The notes below the pieces were generated by a model. It was not told where the DNA came from, made no database searches, and saw only the letters and a program-made list of their open reading frames with translations. The position numbers were made by a program, and so were the translations under genes. From Agrobacterium sp. AGB01 (lineage in GTDB: Bacteria; Pseudomonadota; Alphaproteobacteria; Rhizobiales; Rhizobiaceae), in NCBI RefSeq assembly GCF_014851585.1, contig NZ_JACVAB010000005.1, forward strand, positions 310,001 through 374,000: a stretch of 64,000 nt of DNA. Reading direction: 5' to 3'. Positions 18,638 to 27,343 of this stretch are shown here, piece by piece; position 1 is the stretch's first letter; the number at the start of each line of letters is the position of its first letter.

Positions 18638-18862
18638 TTAAGTTGTGCGTTTGCGTTTCGCGACAAGAGCGGAAGTTGCAGAGACACGGTCAGAATGCTC
18701 TTTTTCAAGGCGCGCTTGCCTGAGCCGCAAAGTCTTTGCTTCGCGGTTCTGCGTTATTGCCTCAAGCTCATCAAACGCTTTTTCCTTCCCGAAGAAGGGC
18801 GTTTGGATATCGTTGAAAGCAATTTCCGCTTTCTGTCGGGAAATGCTGTACTTTTCGGTCAT
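18638..18862 (-). CDS. Small charged hypothetical protein
   Basis: 74 residues from the ATG at 18862, which has CAGGA seven bases upstream; the longer frame to 18889 has no ribosome site. The protein begins MTEKYSISRQKAEIAFNDIQ and then is strongly helical and charged (KEKAFDELEAITQNREAKTLRLRQARLEKEHSDR is spread over residues 25-58), likely a short coiled coil. No membrane segment or signal. Family not recognised; similar small helical proteins are common in rhizobial stress regions. Confidence 0.6.
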   Translation of the reverse strand: MTEKYSISRQKAEIAFNDIQTPFFGKEKAFDELEAITQNREAKTLRLRQARLEKEHSDRVSATSALVAKRKRTT

Positions 18863-18995
18863 TTGAATTCCTGTTGCAAAGTTGGCCAACGAGGCCCAGC
18901 TAAAAAGCTAGGTGATTTGCCTGGCCTTTTATAAAAAACGTGACGTGCTTTCAGAAGTGCCAGCACATCCGTGGTCAAGGGAAAGCACGATCTCC

Positions 18996-19205
18996 TCAGG
19001 CTGAGTGAAGATTACAGGCCGACATTTTGCCGGACTTGCTGTCCCGCTCCAGATCAAAGCCGATCTTCTGGCCTTCGACGAGGTCACGCATCCCAGCGCG
19101 CTCAACGGCGGAGATGTGCACAAACGCATCTGCGGACCCATTGTCAGGCTGTATGAAGCCAAAGCCTTTTGTGGAATTGAACCATTTTACTGTGCCAGTG
19201 TTCAT
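18996..19205 (-). CDS. cspA: Cold-shock domain protein (CspA family)
   Basis: 69 residues, the full length of a single cold-shock domain. Starts [23 protein letters not shown]1 (KGFGFIQ) and RNP2 (DAFVHIS) are intact, with the C-terminal strand ending ACNLHSA. Binds single-stranded RNA/DNA as an RNA chaperone in the cytoplasm. The ATG at 19205 has AAGGG upstream; an upstream in-frame ATG exists but would add non-family residues. The non-coding stretch of more than 500 bases upstream leaves room for the long leader typical of cspA genes. Confidence 0.93.
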   Translation of the reverse strand: MNTGTVKWFNSTKGFGFIQPDNGSADAFVHISAVERAGMRDLVEGQKIGFDLERDSKSGKMSACNLHSA

Positions 19206-19797
19206 GATGAACCCTTTCATAACGATAAAGAAAACACAGCACTCGGTGCCGTATATGATGATAACGATTTTGAAAGGAGAGGTTCGTTCAGACCGCGGTG
19301 CCAATCGCGAGATAATCAAAGCTAAGCAAGCAAACTCGATCACACTTCGTAAAGTGTCTTGCAATGATTGTCAACCAAAAGTTTTTGGTCGTTATTTTGT
19401 TCGCGCAAAAGTGGCGATCCGCGTGAGTGAGTTGAAGAACTCTTTTGCGCCCCAAGCCGCTGGGGTTACCGAAGAGTTTGCTGCACGGGGGCTGAACTGA
19501 AAGAGATTGTTCCCGATGAAATGGCCAATGATCGCAAGTGGTTGGTCCCAAATACTTTCAATACGGCCTTGTTTTGTGCGCAATCAGGGCGCATGATTGG
19601 AAAACATACCGGCGTGTCTTGTGATATCTCGCCGGAACTTCTTTCCATTACAGCCGCATTGTATGAATTACACGCGCTTTTGATCTGCTTTTTTTATCGG
19701 CTCGTCTTGTGCTGGACTTTCTCCAGTGCGCGCGCTCATGCTGAAAACTGGCTCTACGCGGACGAATTTGTTCGAACTGCAACGAAAGGCCAAAACC
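19206..19797. other. Non-coding interval upstream of cspA and the DUF1488 pair
   Basis: Several open frames exist on both strands (for example 19521-19886 plus, 19392-19583 minus) but none has a ribosome site or protein-like composition. The left part probably holds the cspA leader and promoter. No GGAAC element with a proper -10 was found. Confidence 0.4.
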
Positions 19798-20076
19798 ATG
19801 AACACGAACGGCAAACACAGACGTCAAGCACTGAGCGTAGAGCGTTGGGAAAACGAGGGTGGGGCCTGCATCACGGATACACCTGATAACCAATACGGCA
19901 GAAGGATCGAGAGAGATCGCTCATGGACGATCTACCATGTGTTCACGGGAGTGCCGGTACGAATAGGGGACTGCACGCTCATTGACCTGAGCATATCTGA
20001 GGCGACTGACGGGATGTTGTCACTCAATCGACGCAATGCTACCCTCAGACAAGAGCGCAGCAGGTGTCAATCATGA
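19798..20076 (+). CDS. Small hypothetical protein coupled to DUF1488 gene
   Basis: 92 residues from the ATG at 19798 (GAAAGG upstream). Begins MNTNGKHRRQALSVERWENE, a pattern I associate with small rhizobial proteins of unknown role; a beta-rich middle (RSWTIYHVFTGVPVRIGD) and a helical, Arg-rich end follow. No signal or membrane segment. The stop codon overlaps the start of the DUF1488 gene (ATGA), so the two are co-translated and probably work together. Function unknown. Confidence 0.65.
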   Translation: MNTNGKHRRQALSVERWENEGGACITDTPDNQYGRRIERDRSWTIYHVFTGVPVRIGDCTLIDLSISEATDGMLSLNRRNATLRQERSRCQS

Positions 20077-20342
20077 CACTGGCTTTCCCCAACCGTGCGC
20101 GCAGCTTCGATGACGTGCGAAACGCCGTGCGGTTTCTCGGCTATGATGGCATGTTCGAAATTCGTTTTTTTGTCGAAGCCGAGGCCTTGGCCAAGGGCAC
20201 GACACATAGAACGCGAATGTCGGAAGCCCAGTATCTCTCGAGTTTTGACACAATGCTCAAGCCCATCCATGAGGCGGCCAAGAAGGTATATGCGAAATAC
20301 GGGCGCAATTTGAATGTTCTGACAATCAGCGATCTTGCTTAA
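20073..20342 (+). CDS. DUF1488 family protein
   Basis: 89 residues from the ATG at 20073, which overlaps the stop of the preceding gene (ATGA) and has AGGTG upstream. MTLAFPNRARSFDDVRNAVRF and GYDGMFEIRFFVEAEAL match the DUF1488 family found through Hyphomicrobiales; the C-terminal half is helical. No catalytic motif is known for the family. An alternative start nine bases upstream is less likely. Confidence 0.8.
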   Translation: MTLAFPNRARSFDDVRNAVRFLGYDGMFEIRFFVEAEALAKGTTHRTRMSEAQYLSSFDTMLKPIHEAAKKVYAKYGRNLNVLTISDLA

Positions 20343-20576
20343 CTTAGATTGGCTGACCTTCTCTTGGCGCTCATTTCCTCGGCCATGGGTGCGGAAAGCG
20401 TCCTCTTCGTGAATGTCTGGGCGAGATACAAGCAATCAAACCATCACATATGATGTAAACGTCGTGTCAGCAGACCGTGTGGACGCGGGTGGGCATATGT
20501 TTCAAACATTTTCTACCATGGTTTATCCCGGTTATGACTTAGGGGAAGCAGCAGCTGTGACTGTTTGCCGTGTTCT

Positions 20577-20888
20577 TCACGGAAAAAGTCGGATGAGTTG
20601 TGTTGCTGTGATTTTGTCGCGGGTGACAGAATCCGACGAAATGCAAGATTCGATGTTTCGACGTAACTCCGTGGGGACTTCCGGGCCGCCGGCTTGCAAC
20701 AGTTTGTCGGTCATCGAAAAAAGCGTCTCAACTGCAAAACGGCACTGTGAGGCGGACAGGATTGCAACGTTTGCTGCGGGGGAAGCTGCGTCCTGAGGGC
20801 TGTCCTGGCGTGTAAAGACTGTCAAGCAATACCAAGCCAGAAACACCCCGCACCAGATGACTATACTGCCAATTATATAAGCGCGCAT
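20577..20888 (-). CDS. Small membrane-anchored hypothetical protein
   Basis: 103 residues from the ATG at 20888, which follows GGAGG at ideal spacing. Residues 3-25 (YIIGSIVIWCGVFLAWYCLT) form one membrane helix or an uncleaved signal; the remaining 75 residues are polar and would lie in the periplasm, with two cysteines (SQCRFAVE and IESCIS) that could pair. A plus-strand frame over the same region (20413-20796) has no ribosome site and was not accepted. Family not recognised. Confidence 0.6.
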   Translation of the reverse strand: MRAYIIGSIVIWCGVFLAWYCLTVFTRQDSPQDAASPAANVAILSASQCRFAVETLFSMTDKLLQAGGPEVPTELRRNIESCISSDSVTRDKITATQLIRLFP

Positions 20889-21082
20889 GGAGGTCCTCCA
20901 CTGGTTTCTACTGGTACTGCAAAAATAACAACGACACCTCAGGATTAGTGATTTGTTGTAAGAGCCATCGGATTGGTTATCTGACTGAGAATGTGTATAC
21001 TCTGGCAATCGACAGCAAATTCATCAGGACGTTGCCGACTGCGGGAGCATTGTCTCGCCTTTTCTCACAAAAGGACGGACAA

Positions 21083-21331
21083 ATGGTAACGCGTATACGT
21101 GTGAATTCCAGCGTGGTTCTCTATAAATCTCACGATGCCTGGATGGTTGAAGTCGTTGATGGCTTCGAAACACTGATGTTTGGTTATCGGAACAAACGAG
21201 ATGCTCAAAAACGAGCCAGCAGTGAACAAAAACGTCTAGGGATAATAGCGCATGTTATCCCGTTTCCCTATCATCGGATTGGCAAACTTCGTTTTACATC
21301 GGTGACTGGTGATCTACCAACATCAGTATGA
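21083..21331 (+). CDS. Small hypothetical protein
   Basis: 82 residues from the ATG at 21083, preceded by AAGGA at seven bases. VTRIRVNSSVVLYKSHDAWM and VEVVDGFETLMFGYRNKRDA suggest a small beta-alpha fold; the C-terminus is basic. Cytoplasmic, no signal. The upstream extension of the frame to 20948 has no ribosome site. It converges on the stress-type small gene at 21373 across a shared hairpin. Family not recognised. Confidence 0.6.
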   Translation: MVTRIRVNSSVVLYKSHDAWMVEVVDGFETLMFGYRNKRDAQKRASSEQKRLGIIAHVIPFPYHRIGKLRFTSVTGDLPTSV

Positions 21332-21341
21332 AAATCATTCC

Positions 21342-21361
21342 GGCTGGGGTTGTACCCAGCC
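21342..21361. terminator. Hairpin between two convergent small genes
   Basis: GGCTGGG (21342-21348) and CCCAGCC (21355-21361) pair across a 6-base loop. It sits between the stop at 21331 (plus) and the stop at 21373 (minus) and could terminate both. No clear T-run. Confidence 0.5.
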
Positions 21362-21372
21362 AACACCGGGGC

Positions 21373-21519
21373 CTACCGTTCGTCACGGCCACGCTTTTGT
21401 TCATCAGACTTTGATCCACCCGATTTTTGGCCGTGGTCTTTTTTCGATGGATTGGCAGTCTGGGAGCGTTGGTCCGATTTCTGATCGTTCTTTTGATCAG
21501 GTTTGCGAGTGTCAGTCAT
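21373..21519 (-). CDS. 48-residue highly hydrophilic stress-type protein
   Basis: A very short gene: ATG at 21519, AAGGAG eight bases upstream, stop TAG at 21373. The product is almost entirely Lys, Asp, Gln, Ser, Gly and Arg (starts MTDTRKPDQKNDQK, ends DEQKRGRDER), has no hydrophobic core and should be disordered, like small hydrophilins. An exact GGAAC-N16-CGTT element ends 37 bases upstream of the start codon. Promoter, ribosome site, reading frame and terminator together make a complete gene despite its size. Function unknown; protection under desiccation or osmotic stress is a guess from composition. Confidence 0.65.
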   Translation of the reverse strand: MTDTRKPDQKNDQKSDQRSQTANPSKKDHGQKSGGSKSDEQKRGRDER

Positions 21520-21555
21520 AAGACGTACTCCTTGCCACGTGATGCGGCACTAGCA

Positions 21556-21580
21556 AACGCCATTGCAAACATATCGTTCC
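21556..21580 (-). promoter_or_regulatory. EcfG-type stress promoter for the 48-residue protein
   Basis: Minus strand: GGAAC (21576-21580), 16 bases, CGTT (21556-21559), exact. The predicted transcript starts near 21549, 30 bases ahead of the ATG at 21519. Confidence 0.65.
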
Positions 21581-21958
21581 TCAGCTGCAAATAAACGTGC
21601 AGGGCACCGCATTCGGTCGCATGGTGGTGTTCTTCCCGAGTTCATCTTTCCGCTGACAAGTGTTTTGCGCGAAGGTCGTTATGGTCACTCGCAGTGGCAA
21701 AGGAAAGGCGCGCTTGATCACGGCCCGAGGAACAAGATACTGGTGAGTTGAGGCTACTAGGCGGTGATATCTGTGCTGCATCTCATCGACCGGATGATCG
21801 AATGGTGTCATCTTAAAAAGAAATCGGTGAATAATCTTTTCTTTCACAGCAGCATAATCGTGTCGCGGTTCGGGCGGGCACCTGCGTCAGACATCGACAG
21901 GGTCAGTACTGCGCAACGATAACAGAGCGTCAGTTGCAGCAAACATCGCTCCGCATGA
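21581..21958. other. Intergenic stretch with a doubtful minus-strand frame
   Basis: A minus-strand frame of 88 codons (21581-21847) starts at GTG without a ribosome site. Its middle (HQYLVPRAVIKRAFPLPLRV) looks somewhat protein-like, so it could be a remnant, but I cannot support it as a gene. The rest appears non-coding. Confidence 0.25.
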
Positions 21959-23248
21959 TCAAGTCATGAGCTGTTGTCCAGGGCTGCTAAATCCAAGCCG
22001 TTTCAAACCAGATTTTGTTTCCGGCGCGCCCATAAACAAGTCCCAAAGCAAGCCGCTGCGATAGTTTTCTATCATCGCGACAATTGGGCCTTGATTAATT
22101 GCAAGATGAGTTTTGGACACCCATCCCGTAGACGGCTTGAAAGAGTCCATGAGGCCAAAGCGGCCTTCAATGCGTCCGCCTCTCCAATGCAGAAATTGAT
22201 GTGCGGTCTCGATTGCTTCCGTTGGCAAAAACGGAATGCTGGAGAGGGCGGCTGTCGGAGCAATTACCCCGCTGTCATTGATAGGCGAATTGACCAAGTA
22301 ACCTCTTGGGCCGTCGCAGGCAGACAATCCCCATCCGTCGGCATCTTTGTATCGAGATCGACAATGCAGATAGTTGATTTTGGCATGTGCATGGATTTGC
22401 ATCCAGTAATCACTGCAATAGCCGTCTCCCAGACCCCTTGGATCTAAGGCGCAAAATGAATACTGGGATAAGAAAAGCGGCCCGCCAAACGGGTCGCCAA
22501 GCGGTAGGCGAACGCCCAGGTATTCGTTGCCATTTGATATTGCTCCATTTCGTGCCCACCCTGAATGATAGCAGGCGGGATCAATCCCATATTTGCAGGA
22601 ACCGGCAGCAAGGACGTAACAGCTCAGGGCCTCATTCCAGCCCTGTATAGGCAGATTACGAGCCCAGGCGTGGCGAGGGCTCCAGTGCCACCATAAAGGC
22701 CCGGATTCTCCCTTTGTATACCAGTCCCACTCCACAGCCTGCACCAACTCGTCAACTGCGGTCTGTAGTTTGCGTTCAGCGGGCGTCGATCCTGAAAAAA
22801 ATTCACGTGAGCAGATAAGACCTTGCATAAGGAAGGCGGTTTCAACGAGATCGCCACCGTCATCGAACTTCGCAAATGGTATCAACTCGCATGTCGCGGC
22901 ATTCACGAAGTGAGGAAAGGCGCCATGGTAACGCTTTACCTTCCCAAGCGATGACAAGATCTGGTTTGTCCGCTCCAAGGCATCGGCAGCAGTGATCCAG
23001 GATCGATACGCGCCAACAACGATTGCAAGAAATGCAAAACCGATCCCGCTGATAGAGGCGATCTCGTGGATGGGCTTTCCATCCGATCGCAGCCGATCAC
23101 GCGGAAAACCCGTACTGGGGTGACTTTCCAACCAGAAATACTCGAACGTGTTCCGCTGCAGCGCTTGGATTTCCTCCGGCAAAGGGCGCGTGACGTGGGA
23201 GGGTTCAACGGGTCTGGGTGGATTCAAAAATGACAAATGTGCGGTCAT
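21959..23248 (-). CDS. Glycoamylase / GH144-like glucanase family protein
   Basis: 429 residues from the ATG at 23248; no clear ribosome site, and a start at 23320 would add 24 residues. The family (PF10091 glycoamylase, including GH144 endo-beta-1,2-glucanases and the glycoamylase part of cyclic beta-glucan synthases) is shown by FEYFWLESHPSTGFPRDRL, SGIGFAFLAIVVG, WWHWSPRHAW, GWNEALSCYVLAAG and GPRGY. Acidic residues in GWNEAL and DGGDLVETAFLMQG are candidate active-site groups. No clear signal peptide, so a cytoplasmic beta-1,2-glucan hydrolase is likely. It stands alone on this strand. Confidence 0.78.
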   Translation of the reverse strand: MTAHLSFLNPPRPVEPSHVTRPLPEEIQALQRNTFEYFWLESHPSTGFPRDRLRSDGKPIHEIASISGIGFAFLAIVVGAYRSWITAADALERTNQILSSLGKVKRYHGAFPHFVNAATCELIPFAKFDDGGDLVETAFLMQGLICSREFFSGSTPAERKLQTAVDELVQAVEWDWYTKGESGPLWWHWSPRHAWARNLPIQGWNEALSCYVLAAGSCKYGIDPACYHSGWARNGAISNGNEYLGVRLPLGDPFGGPLFLSQYSFCALDPRGLGDGYCSDYWMQIHAHAKINYLHCRSRYKDADGWGLSACDGPRGYLVNSPINDSGVIAPTAALSSIPFLPTEAIETAHQFLHWRGGRIEGRFGLMDSFKPSTGWVSKTHLAINQGPIVAMIENYRSGLLWDLFMGAPETKSGLKRLGFSSPGQQLMT

Positions 23249-23513
23249 CGATTGTGCAGGGTATTGATCTCGTGTGGTCGAAAATGTCAGGATCCATGCC
23301 GTTACGCTTTCAAATGCCAAAATGCTTATTGTGAACTTTTCTCAGATACCACAGATTCCAGAATGGTTTCTGATGGGCAGCAGGCGAAATTCTCCGCACT
23401 TTTCCAAACAAAACAGCGCAGGCGTCATTTACCATCCGTATTTCTTTGCCCCAGTCGCCCACAATGTGCCAGTTTCCAAGACATGGGGCACCACCAGTTT
23501 GGCGAAAGCCCGG

Positions 23514-25049
23514 CTATGAAAGGCTGAGCGATCTGAATGCAATAGACAGCTTTCTGACGGCAATTTCAATTTCATGCGGTGTATAGGCGGCAAAGCCCAT
23601 CAGTAACCCGGGCTTGGCGTCTCCGGTGGCATAAAGCGCAGACAGACCCAGAAGTTCCACTCCCAAGCGCCGGGCGGCGTTGACGGCAGCCTGCTCTGAA
23701 ATGTCGCCGATGAGATGACAAGGCATTTGCAAGCCACCGGCGGGTGGTGCCGGTTCAACAAAATCCGAAAGATGTTTGCGAACCAGTTGCGAAGCGACGT
23801 CCAGCCGCTGCGCATACATGCTGCGCATGACACGTACGTACGAGCCAAAATGTCCACCTTCCATGAAACGGGCTAGCGTCAGTTGCGCTATGGAAGCGGT
23901 ATGACCGTCCAGAAGGGTGCGTCCTACAGTCATCGGCTTGACGAGTTGCGATGGAAGGATAGCGTAACCAATGCGCAATCCCGGAAAGAGTGCCTTTGTG
24001 AAGGTGCCGATGTAGATTGTCCTGTCATGAGGATCCAAACCCTGCACACACGCGGTTGGCTTCCCAGCATAGTGAAACTCGCTGTCGTAATCATCTTCGA
24101 TGATCCATGCCCGTTGCCGGGCCGCCCAGTCGATCAAGGCCAGGCGACGGTCCAGGGAAAGCGTGGCACCGGTCGGGAACTGATGGGACGGGGTCAGGAA
24201 TACCGCTTTGACCTTGCGTGGCTCAGCCTTGATCTGGTCGACAACGATCCCGTTATGATCAACGCTGACCGGAATACATTCAAGACCCGCGGCGTCAAAC
24301 GCCTTTCGGGCGCCATAATAGGCCGGATCTTCAATGAATATTCGGTCGCCAGAATCAAACAGCATGTTTGCGCAGAGCGTCATTGCTTGTTGCGAACTGG
24401 TCAGTACCAGTACTCGGTCGGCTGTCGCGCTAGCACCTCGTTCGAGATTTACATAATCGGCGATAGCGCGTCGCAAGGGTTCCGTTCCCTGCGGGTCGCC
24501 GTGAAGAAGTGCACTGGTGCCATGCTCTTTCAGCACCTGCCGCTCCAGTCGTTCCCAGAGCTGCAGCGGAAAATTGCGTGTTTCTGGAACACCGTGCGCA
24601 AAAGGGCGAGGCGCCAGAATCTCTCGCACGCCCCCGCTGTGCGACATGGCCGCTCCACGCTTGCTGAGGTCAGGGGCCTGATTGCGCGATAAAGTGCCAC
24701 GCTGCTGGAGCCGGTGATGCTGTGCAAACTCAGTCATCGCCGAGACGAAGCTGCCGCTGCCCACACGCCGTTCGATAAAACCTTCGGCATGAAGCTGGGC
24801 ATAGGCTGATTCGATTGTATCTCTCGAAACACCAAGTGATCGTGCGAGCGACCGCGATGCGGGCAGCGGTTTGCCGGCGCGAAGTGCCCCGTCAATGATC
24901 ATTTGGCGGATTGCCCGTTGTATCCTGGCATGAATAGGCATCGCGGCATGGCCGGGATAGGCAAGCCAAGCCTGTACGGTTTCCAGTTGTGAATGCCTGA
25001 ACAATTGGTCTGCATCTCTCTCGAAAAATGGATGGGAATATCCGTCCAT
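23514..25049 (-). CDS. MocR/PdxR-type transcriptional regulator (GntR HTH plus aminotransferase-like domain)
   Basis: 511 residues from the ATG at 25049 (AGGCGG upstream); the frame to 25103 is longer but less likely. The winged HTH of the GntR type is near residues 45-105 (IQRAIRQMIIDGALRAG, SRSLARSLGVSRDTIESAY). A linker follows, then a fold-type I PLP domain: QGTEPLRRAIADYV, DDYDSEFHY (PLP-contacting Asp/Tyr) and the Schiff-base Lys in YIGTFTKALFPGLRIGY. It regulates genes in response to an amino compound or PLP. It is divergent from a BenE-type transporter, with a near-palindrome across its own start. Confidence 0.9.
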   Translation of the reverse strand: MDGYSHPFFERDADQLFRHSQLETVQAWLAYPGHAAMPIHARIQRAIRQMIIDGALRAGKPLPASRSLARSLGVSRDTIESAYAQLHAEGFIERRVGSGSFVSAMTEFAQHHRLQQRGTLSRNQAPDLSKRGAAMSHSGGVREILAPRPFAHGVPETRNFPLQLWERLERQVLKEHGTSALLHGDPQGTEPLRRAIADYVNLERGASATADRVLVLTSSQQAMTLCANMLFDSGDRIFIEDPAYYGARKAFDAAGLECIPVSVDHNGIVVDQIKAEPRKVKAVFLTPSHQFPTGATLSLDRRLALIDWAARQRAWIIEDDYDSEFHYAGKPTACVQGLDPHDRTIYIGTFTKALFPGLRIGYAILPSQLVKPMTVGRTLLDGHTASIAQLTLARFMEGGHFGSYVRVMRSMYAQRLDVASQLVRKHLSDFVEPAPPAGGLQMPCHLIGDISEQAAVNAARRLGVELLGLSALYATGDAKPGLLMGFAAYTPHEIEIAVRKLSIAFRSLSLS

Positions 25050-25052
25050 TTT
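25025..25052. promoter_or_regulatory. Near-palindromic operator candidate over the mocR start codon
   Basis: AAAATGGA (25025-25032) and TCCATTTT (25045-25052) are perfect inverted arms around a 12-base centre that is itself half palindromic; 22 of 28 positions are symmetric by hand count. It covers the ATG of the MocR regulator and lies 30-60 bases upstream of the divergent transporter start, where it could control both genes. Confidence 0.5.
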
Positions 25053-25082
25053 CCGCCTAGAAGTCAAGCAGAAGAATTGCAA

Positions 25083-26348
25083 ATGCCGCGATTGAAGGAA
25101 CATCTAAAATCCATGTCCACTCGTCTGAAATCACCATATCTCACATACCTATCCGATCTCGTGTACCCGATCGTTGCGGGACTGATCTCCGTCATCGTTA
25201 ATTACGGAGGGACTTTCATTCTGGTATTTCAAGCCGCGCGCGTCGCGGGTCTCACACCCGACCTCACCGCATCCTGGGTCTGGTCGGTTTCGATCGGCGT
25301 TGGTGTGACGGGGGTGATCCTCAGTTGGCGCTACCGTGAGCCCATCATCACCGCATGGTCGACGCCGGCTGCGGCGTTCCTTGCGACAGCACTCGGTACA
25401 ACCCCTTATGCCGAAGCGGTCGGCGCCTATATTGTATCGGCGGCTGCGTTTGTCCTGCTGGGGCTGTCGGGCGGCTTTGAGAGAATCGTCCGCCTGATCC
25501 CGTCTGGTATCGCATCGGGCCTGCTCGCCGGCATCCTTCTTCAATTCGGCATTGGTGCCTTCGCCGGTGTAACAGTCGATCCCCTACTCGTTGGTCTTCT
25601 TATTGTCGCCTACGTCCTGCTGAAGAGTTTTTCTGCTCGATATGCAGTTGTCGGTATTCTCGGTCTGGGGCTTGGGTTGCTGGTCATGCAGGGGCGAGTT
25701 GATCTGTCCGGGCTGCAGCTTCAGTTCGCGGCACCTGTCTTGACCATGCCGGTCTTTTCTCTGAATTCATTGTTAAGCGTTGCGCTGCCATTGTTTCTCA
25801 TTACTCTGACAGGTCAATATATGCCGGGAATGCTTGTTTTAAGGAGTGATGGTTTCAGGACGAGTGCCAATCCCATACTCGCGGTGACCGGCCTTGGCTC
25901 GCTCATTATGGCGCCGTTCGGATCGCATGCGTTCAACATTGCCGCGATCACCGCCGCCATCGCAACAGGACGGGAGGCCCATGAAGACCCTTCAAGGCGC
26001 TGGATCGCCGGTATTGCGGCGGGCTTCTTCTACGTGCTGGTCGGCGTATTTGGTGTGACGCTGGCGGCCGTTTTCATGGCGTTTCCCTCGACCTTCATTA
26101 CCGCGCTGGCAGGGCTTGCCTTGCTAGGTACCATTGGTAACAGCCTTGCTACCGCCCTGGCAAACCCCGTCACCCGTGAGGCAGCACTTATAACCTTCCT
26201 CGCGTCGGCGGCGAACATCAATCTGTTTGGGATTGGTGGCGCATTCTGGGGACTGGTTATCGGCCTCGTCGCCTATGTCGGCTTGAACGGCCGCTTGCTG
26301 ACCCGAGACCGAAGCATAGCCAAGATGAAGCAAGAGACTGCCAAATGA
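25083..26348 (+). CDS. BenE-family (benzoate/H+ symporter-like) transporter
   Basis: 421 residues from the ATG at 25083; a second ATG at 25113 is possible. About 12 hydrophobic helices cover the protein. Family features: ITAWSTPAAAFLATAL, VPIV-like second helix (YPIVAGLISVIVNYGGTFIL), MPGMLVLRSDGFRTSANPIL and FGSHAFNIAAITAAIATGRE are the conserved BenE motifs. BenE imports benzoate in Acinetobacter, but most homologues have unknown substrates. No aromatic catabolism genes are nearby, so benzoate is unproven; control by the MocR regulator hints at an amine or amino-acid-like cargo. Confidence 0.85.
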   Translation: MPRLKEHLKSMSTRLKSPYLTYLSDLVYPIVAGLISVIVNYGGTFILVFQAARVAGLTPDLTASWVWSVSIGVGVTGVILSWRYREPIITAWSTPAAAFLATALGTTPYAEAVGAYIVSAAAFVLLGLSGGFERIVRLIPSGIASGLLAGILLQFGIGAFAGVTVDPLLVGLLIVAYVLLKSFSARYAVVGILGLGLGLLVMQGRVDLSGLQLQFAAPVLTMPVFSLNSLLSVALPLFLITLTGQYMPGMLVLRSDGFRTSANPILAVTGLGSLIMAPFGSHAFNIAAITAAIATGREAHEDPSRRWIAGIAAGFFYVLVGVFGVTLAAVFMAFPSTFITALAGLALLGTIGNSLATALANPVTREAALITFLASAANINLFGIGGAFWGLVIGLVAYVGLNGRLLTRDRSIAKMKQETAK

Positions 26349-26793
26349 CGGACCTATCATGAATATAAACATCGATAGCAACTGCGTGAACACGGTGCGC
26401 GAAGACAACTGGGCACCGTAAGCCATTTGCTTGACGAAGATAGGCGGCTTGTGTGCCGACATGGCCATTTCTCTTGGCTTCTGGTAGTCGCCTGCATATC
26501 CGTCTCTACAAGGGGGCATTTCGAATAATCGCAAATGGTGTCGAGATCGCAGTTATCGACGCGGGCAGATGTTTGCGCCAGTCCCGATCGTGCAAGTATT
26601 GTTCACTGGAGTTGTCGTGACACGGTGCGCAGCAACACTGTTTAATGGTGATACCATTATCACCTATTGAAAACTCGAAGGGACCCAGTGGCTCACCTGC
26701 AATGACATCGCGCTTTCGTTCTGCAAACATTGACGAGCTTGGTTGGGAAACATCAACGTTTTTTGAGTATTGATTGCTTAATCAAAAAGCGCT
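26349..26793. other. Intergenic stretch between benE-type gene and response regulator
   Basis: A minus-strand frame at 26506-26730 encodes 74 residues with a Cys cluster (KQCCCAPCHDN) but has no ribosome site; it might be a decayed gene. Otherwise no gene is seen. The stress promoter for the response regulator begins at 26794. Confidence 0.3.
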
Positions 26794-26818
26794 GGAACCA
26801 TTTGTGTGCTTCCACGTT
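26794..26818 (+). promoter_or_regulatory. EcfG-type stress promoter for response regulator and hybrid kinase
   Basis: GGAAC (26794-26798), 16 bases, CGTT (26815-26818), an exact match, 66 bases before the ATG at 26884. Confidence 0.62.
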
Positions 26819-26883
26819 GTGGCAAGCGATCAAATCGCAGTCATGTCTTGGAATCGCGATTTTCGAGAAAAGAACTGGTACGG

Positions 26884-27276
26884 ATGCAAGATTTGAAAGA
26901 AGCGATCTCTCCCCCCATCACGGTTCTCATCGTCGAGGACGAGGCATTTATACGCATGGATGTCGCAGACTATCTGTCTGACGATCAGTTTGTGACCATC
27001 GAAGCTGCGAATGCTGACGAAGCAATTTCAATACTCGAGCACCGGGAAGATATTGAAGTCGTGTTTACCGATGTGAACATGCCTGGTTCAATCGACGGAA
27101 TGGAACTGGCAGGGGTCATCCGTCAGCGATGGCCCTCGATGAGCGTGGTTATGACTTCTGGCATGGTTCGGCCATCACAGTCTGCTCTGCCAGGTAGCGT
27201 CAAGTTTTTCGAAAAGCCCTACGACCTTTCCGAGCTGAGTGTTTGGATGCGCAACGCCAGACAAGGTGTGAAATAA
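26884..27276 (+). CDS. Single-domain response regulator
   Basis: 130 residues: one receiver domain and nothing else. ITVLIVEDEAFIRMDVADYL holds the acidic pair, VVFTDVNMPGSIDGMELA the phospho-acceptor Asp, VVMTSGM the switch Thr/Ser, and FFEKPYDLSEL the conserved Lys-Pro. The start ATG at 26884 fits the family; a longer frame to 26806 would cover the stress promoter. As it has no output domain, it must act by binding a partner or passing phosphate. The hybrid kinase lies 67 bases downstream on the same strand and is the probable partner. Confidence 0.85.
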   Translation: MQDLKEAISPPITVLIVEDEAFIRMDVADYLSDDQFVTIEAANADEAISILEHREDIEVVFTDVNMPGSIDGMELAGVIRQRWPSMSVVMTSGMVRPSQSALPGSVKFFEKPYDLSELSVWMRNARQGVK

Positions 27277-27343
27277 GTCTGGCTGGCATTTTCTCGTGTC
27301 CGGTGGTTATTGACACACCATCATCCAACTGCGACGAAAGCTC

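Noticed and set aside
20413..20796. 127-codon plus-strand frame
   Set aside because: No ribosome site; overlaps the better supported minus-strand gene at 20577-20888.
21581..21847. 88-codon minus-strand frame
   Set aside because: GTG start without ribosome site and no recognised family; could be a remnant only.
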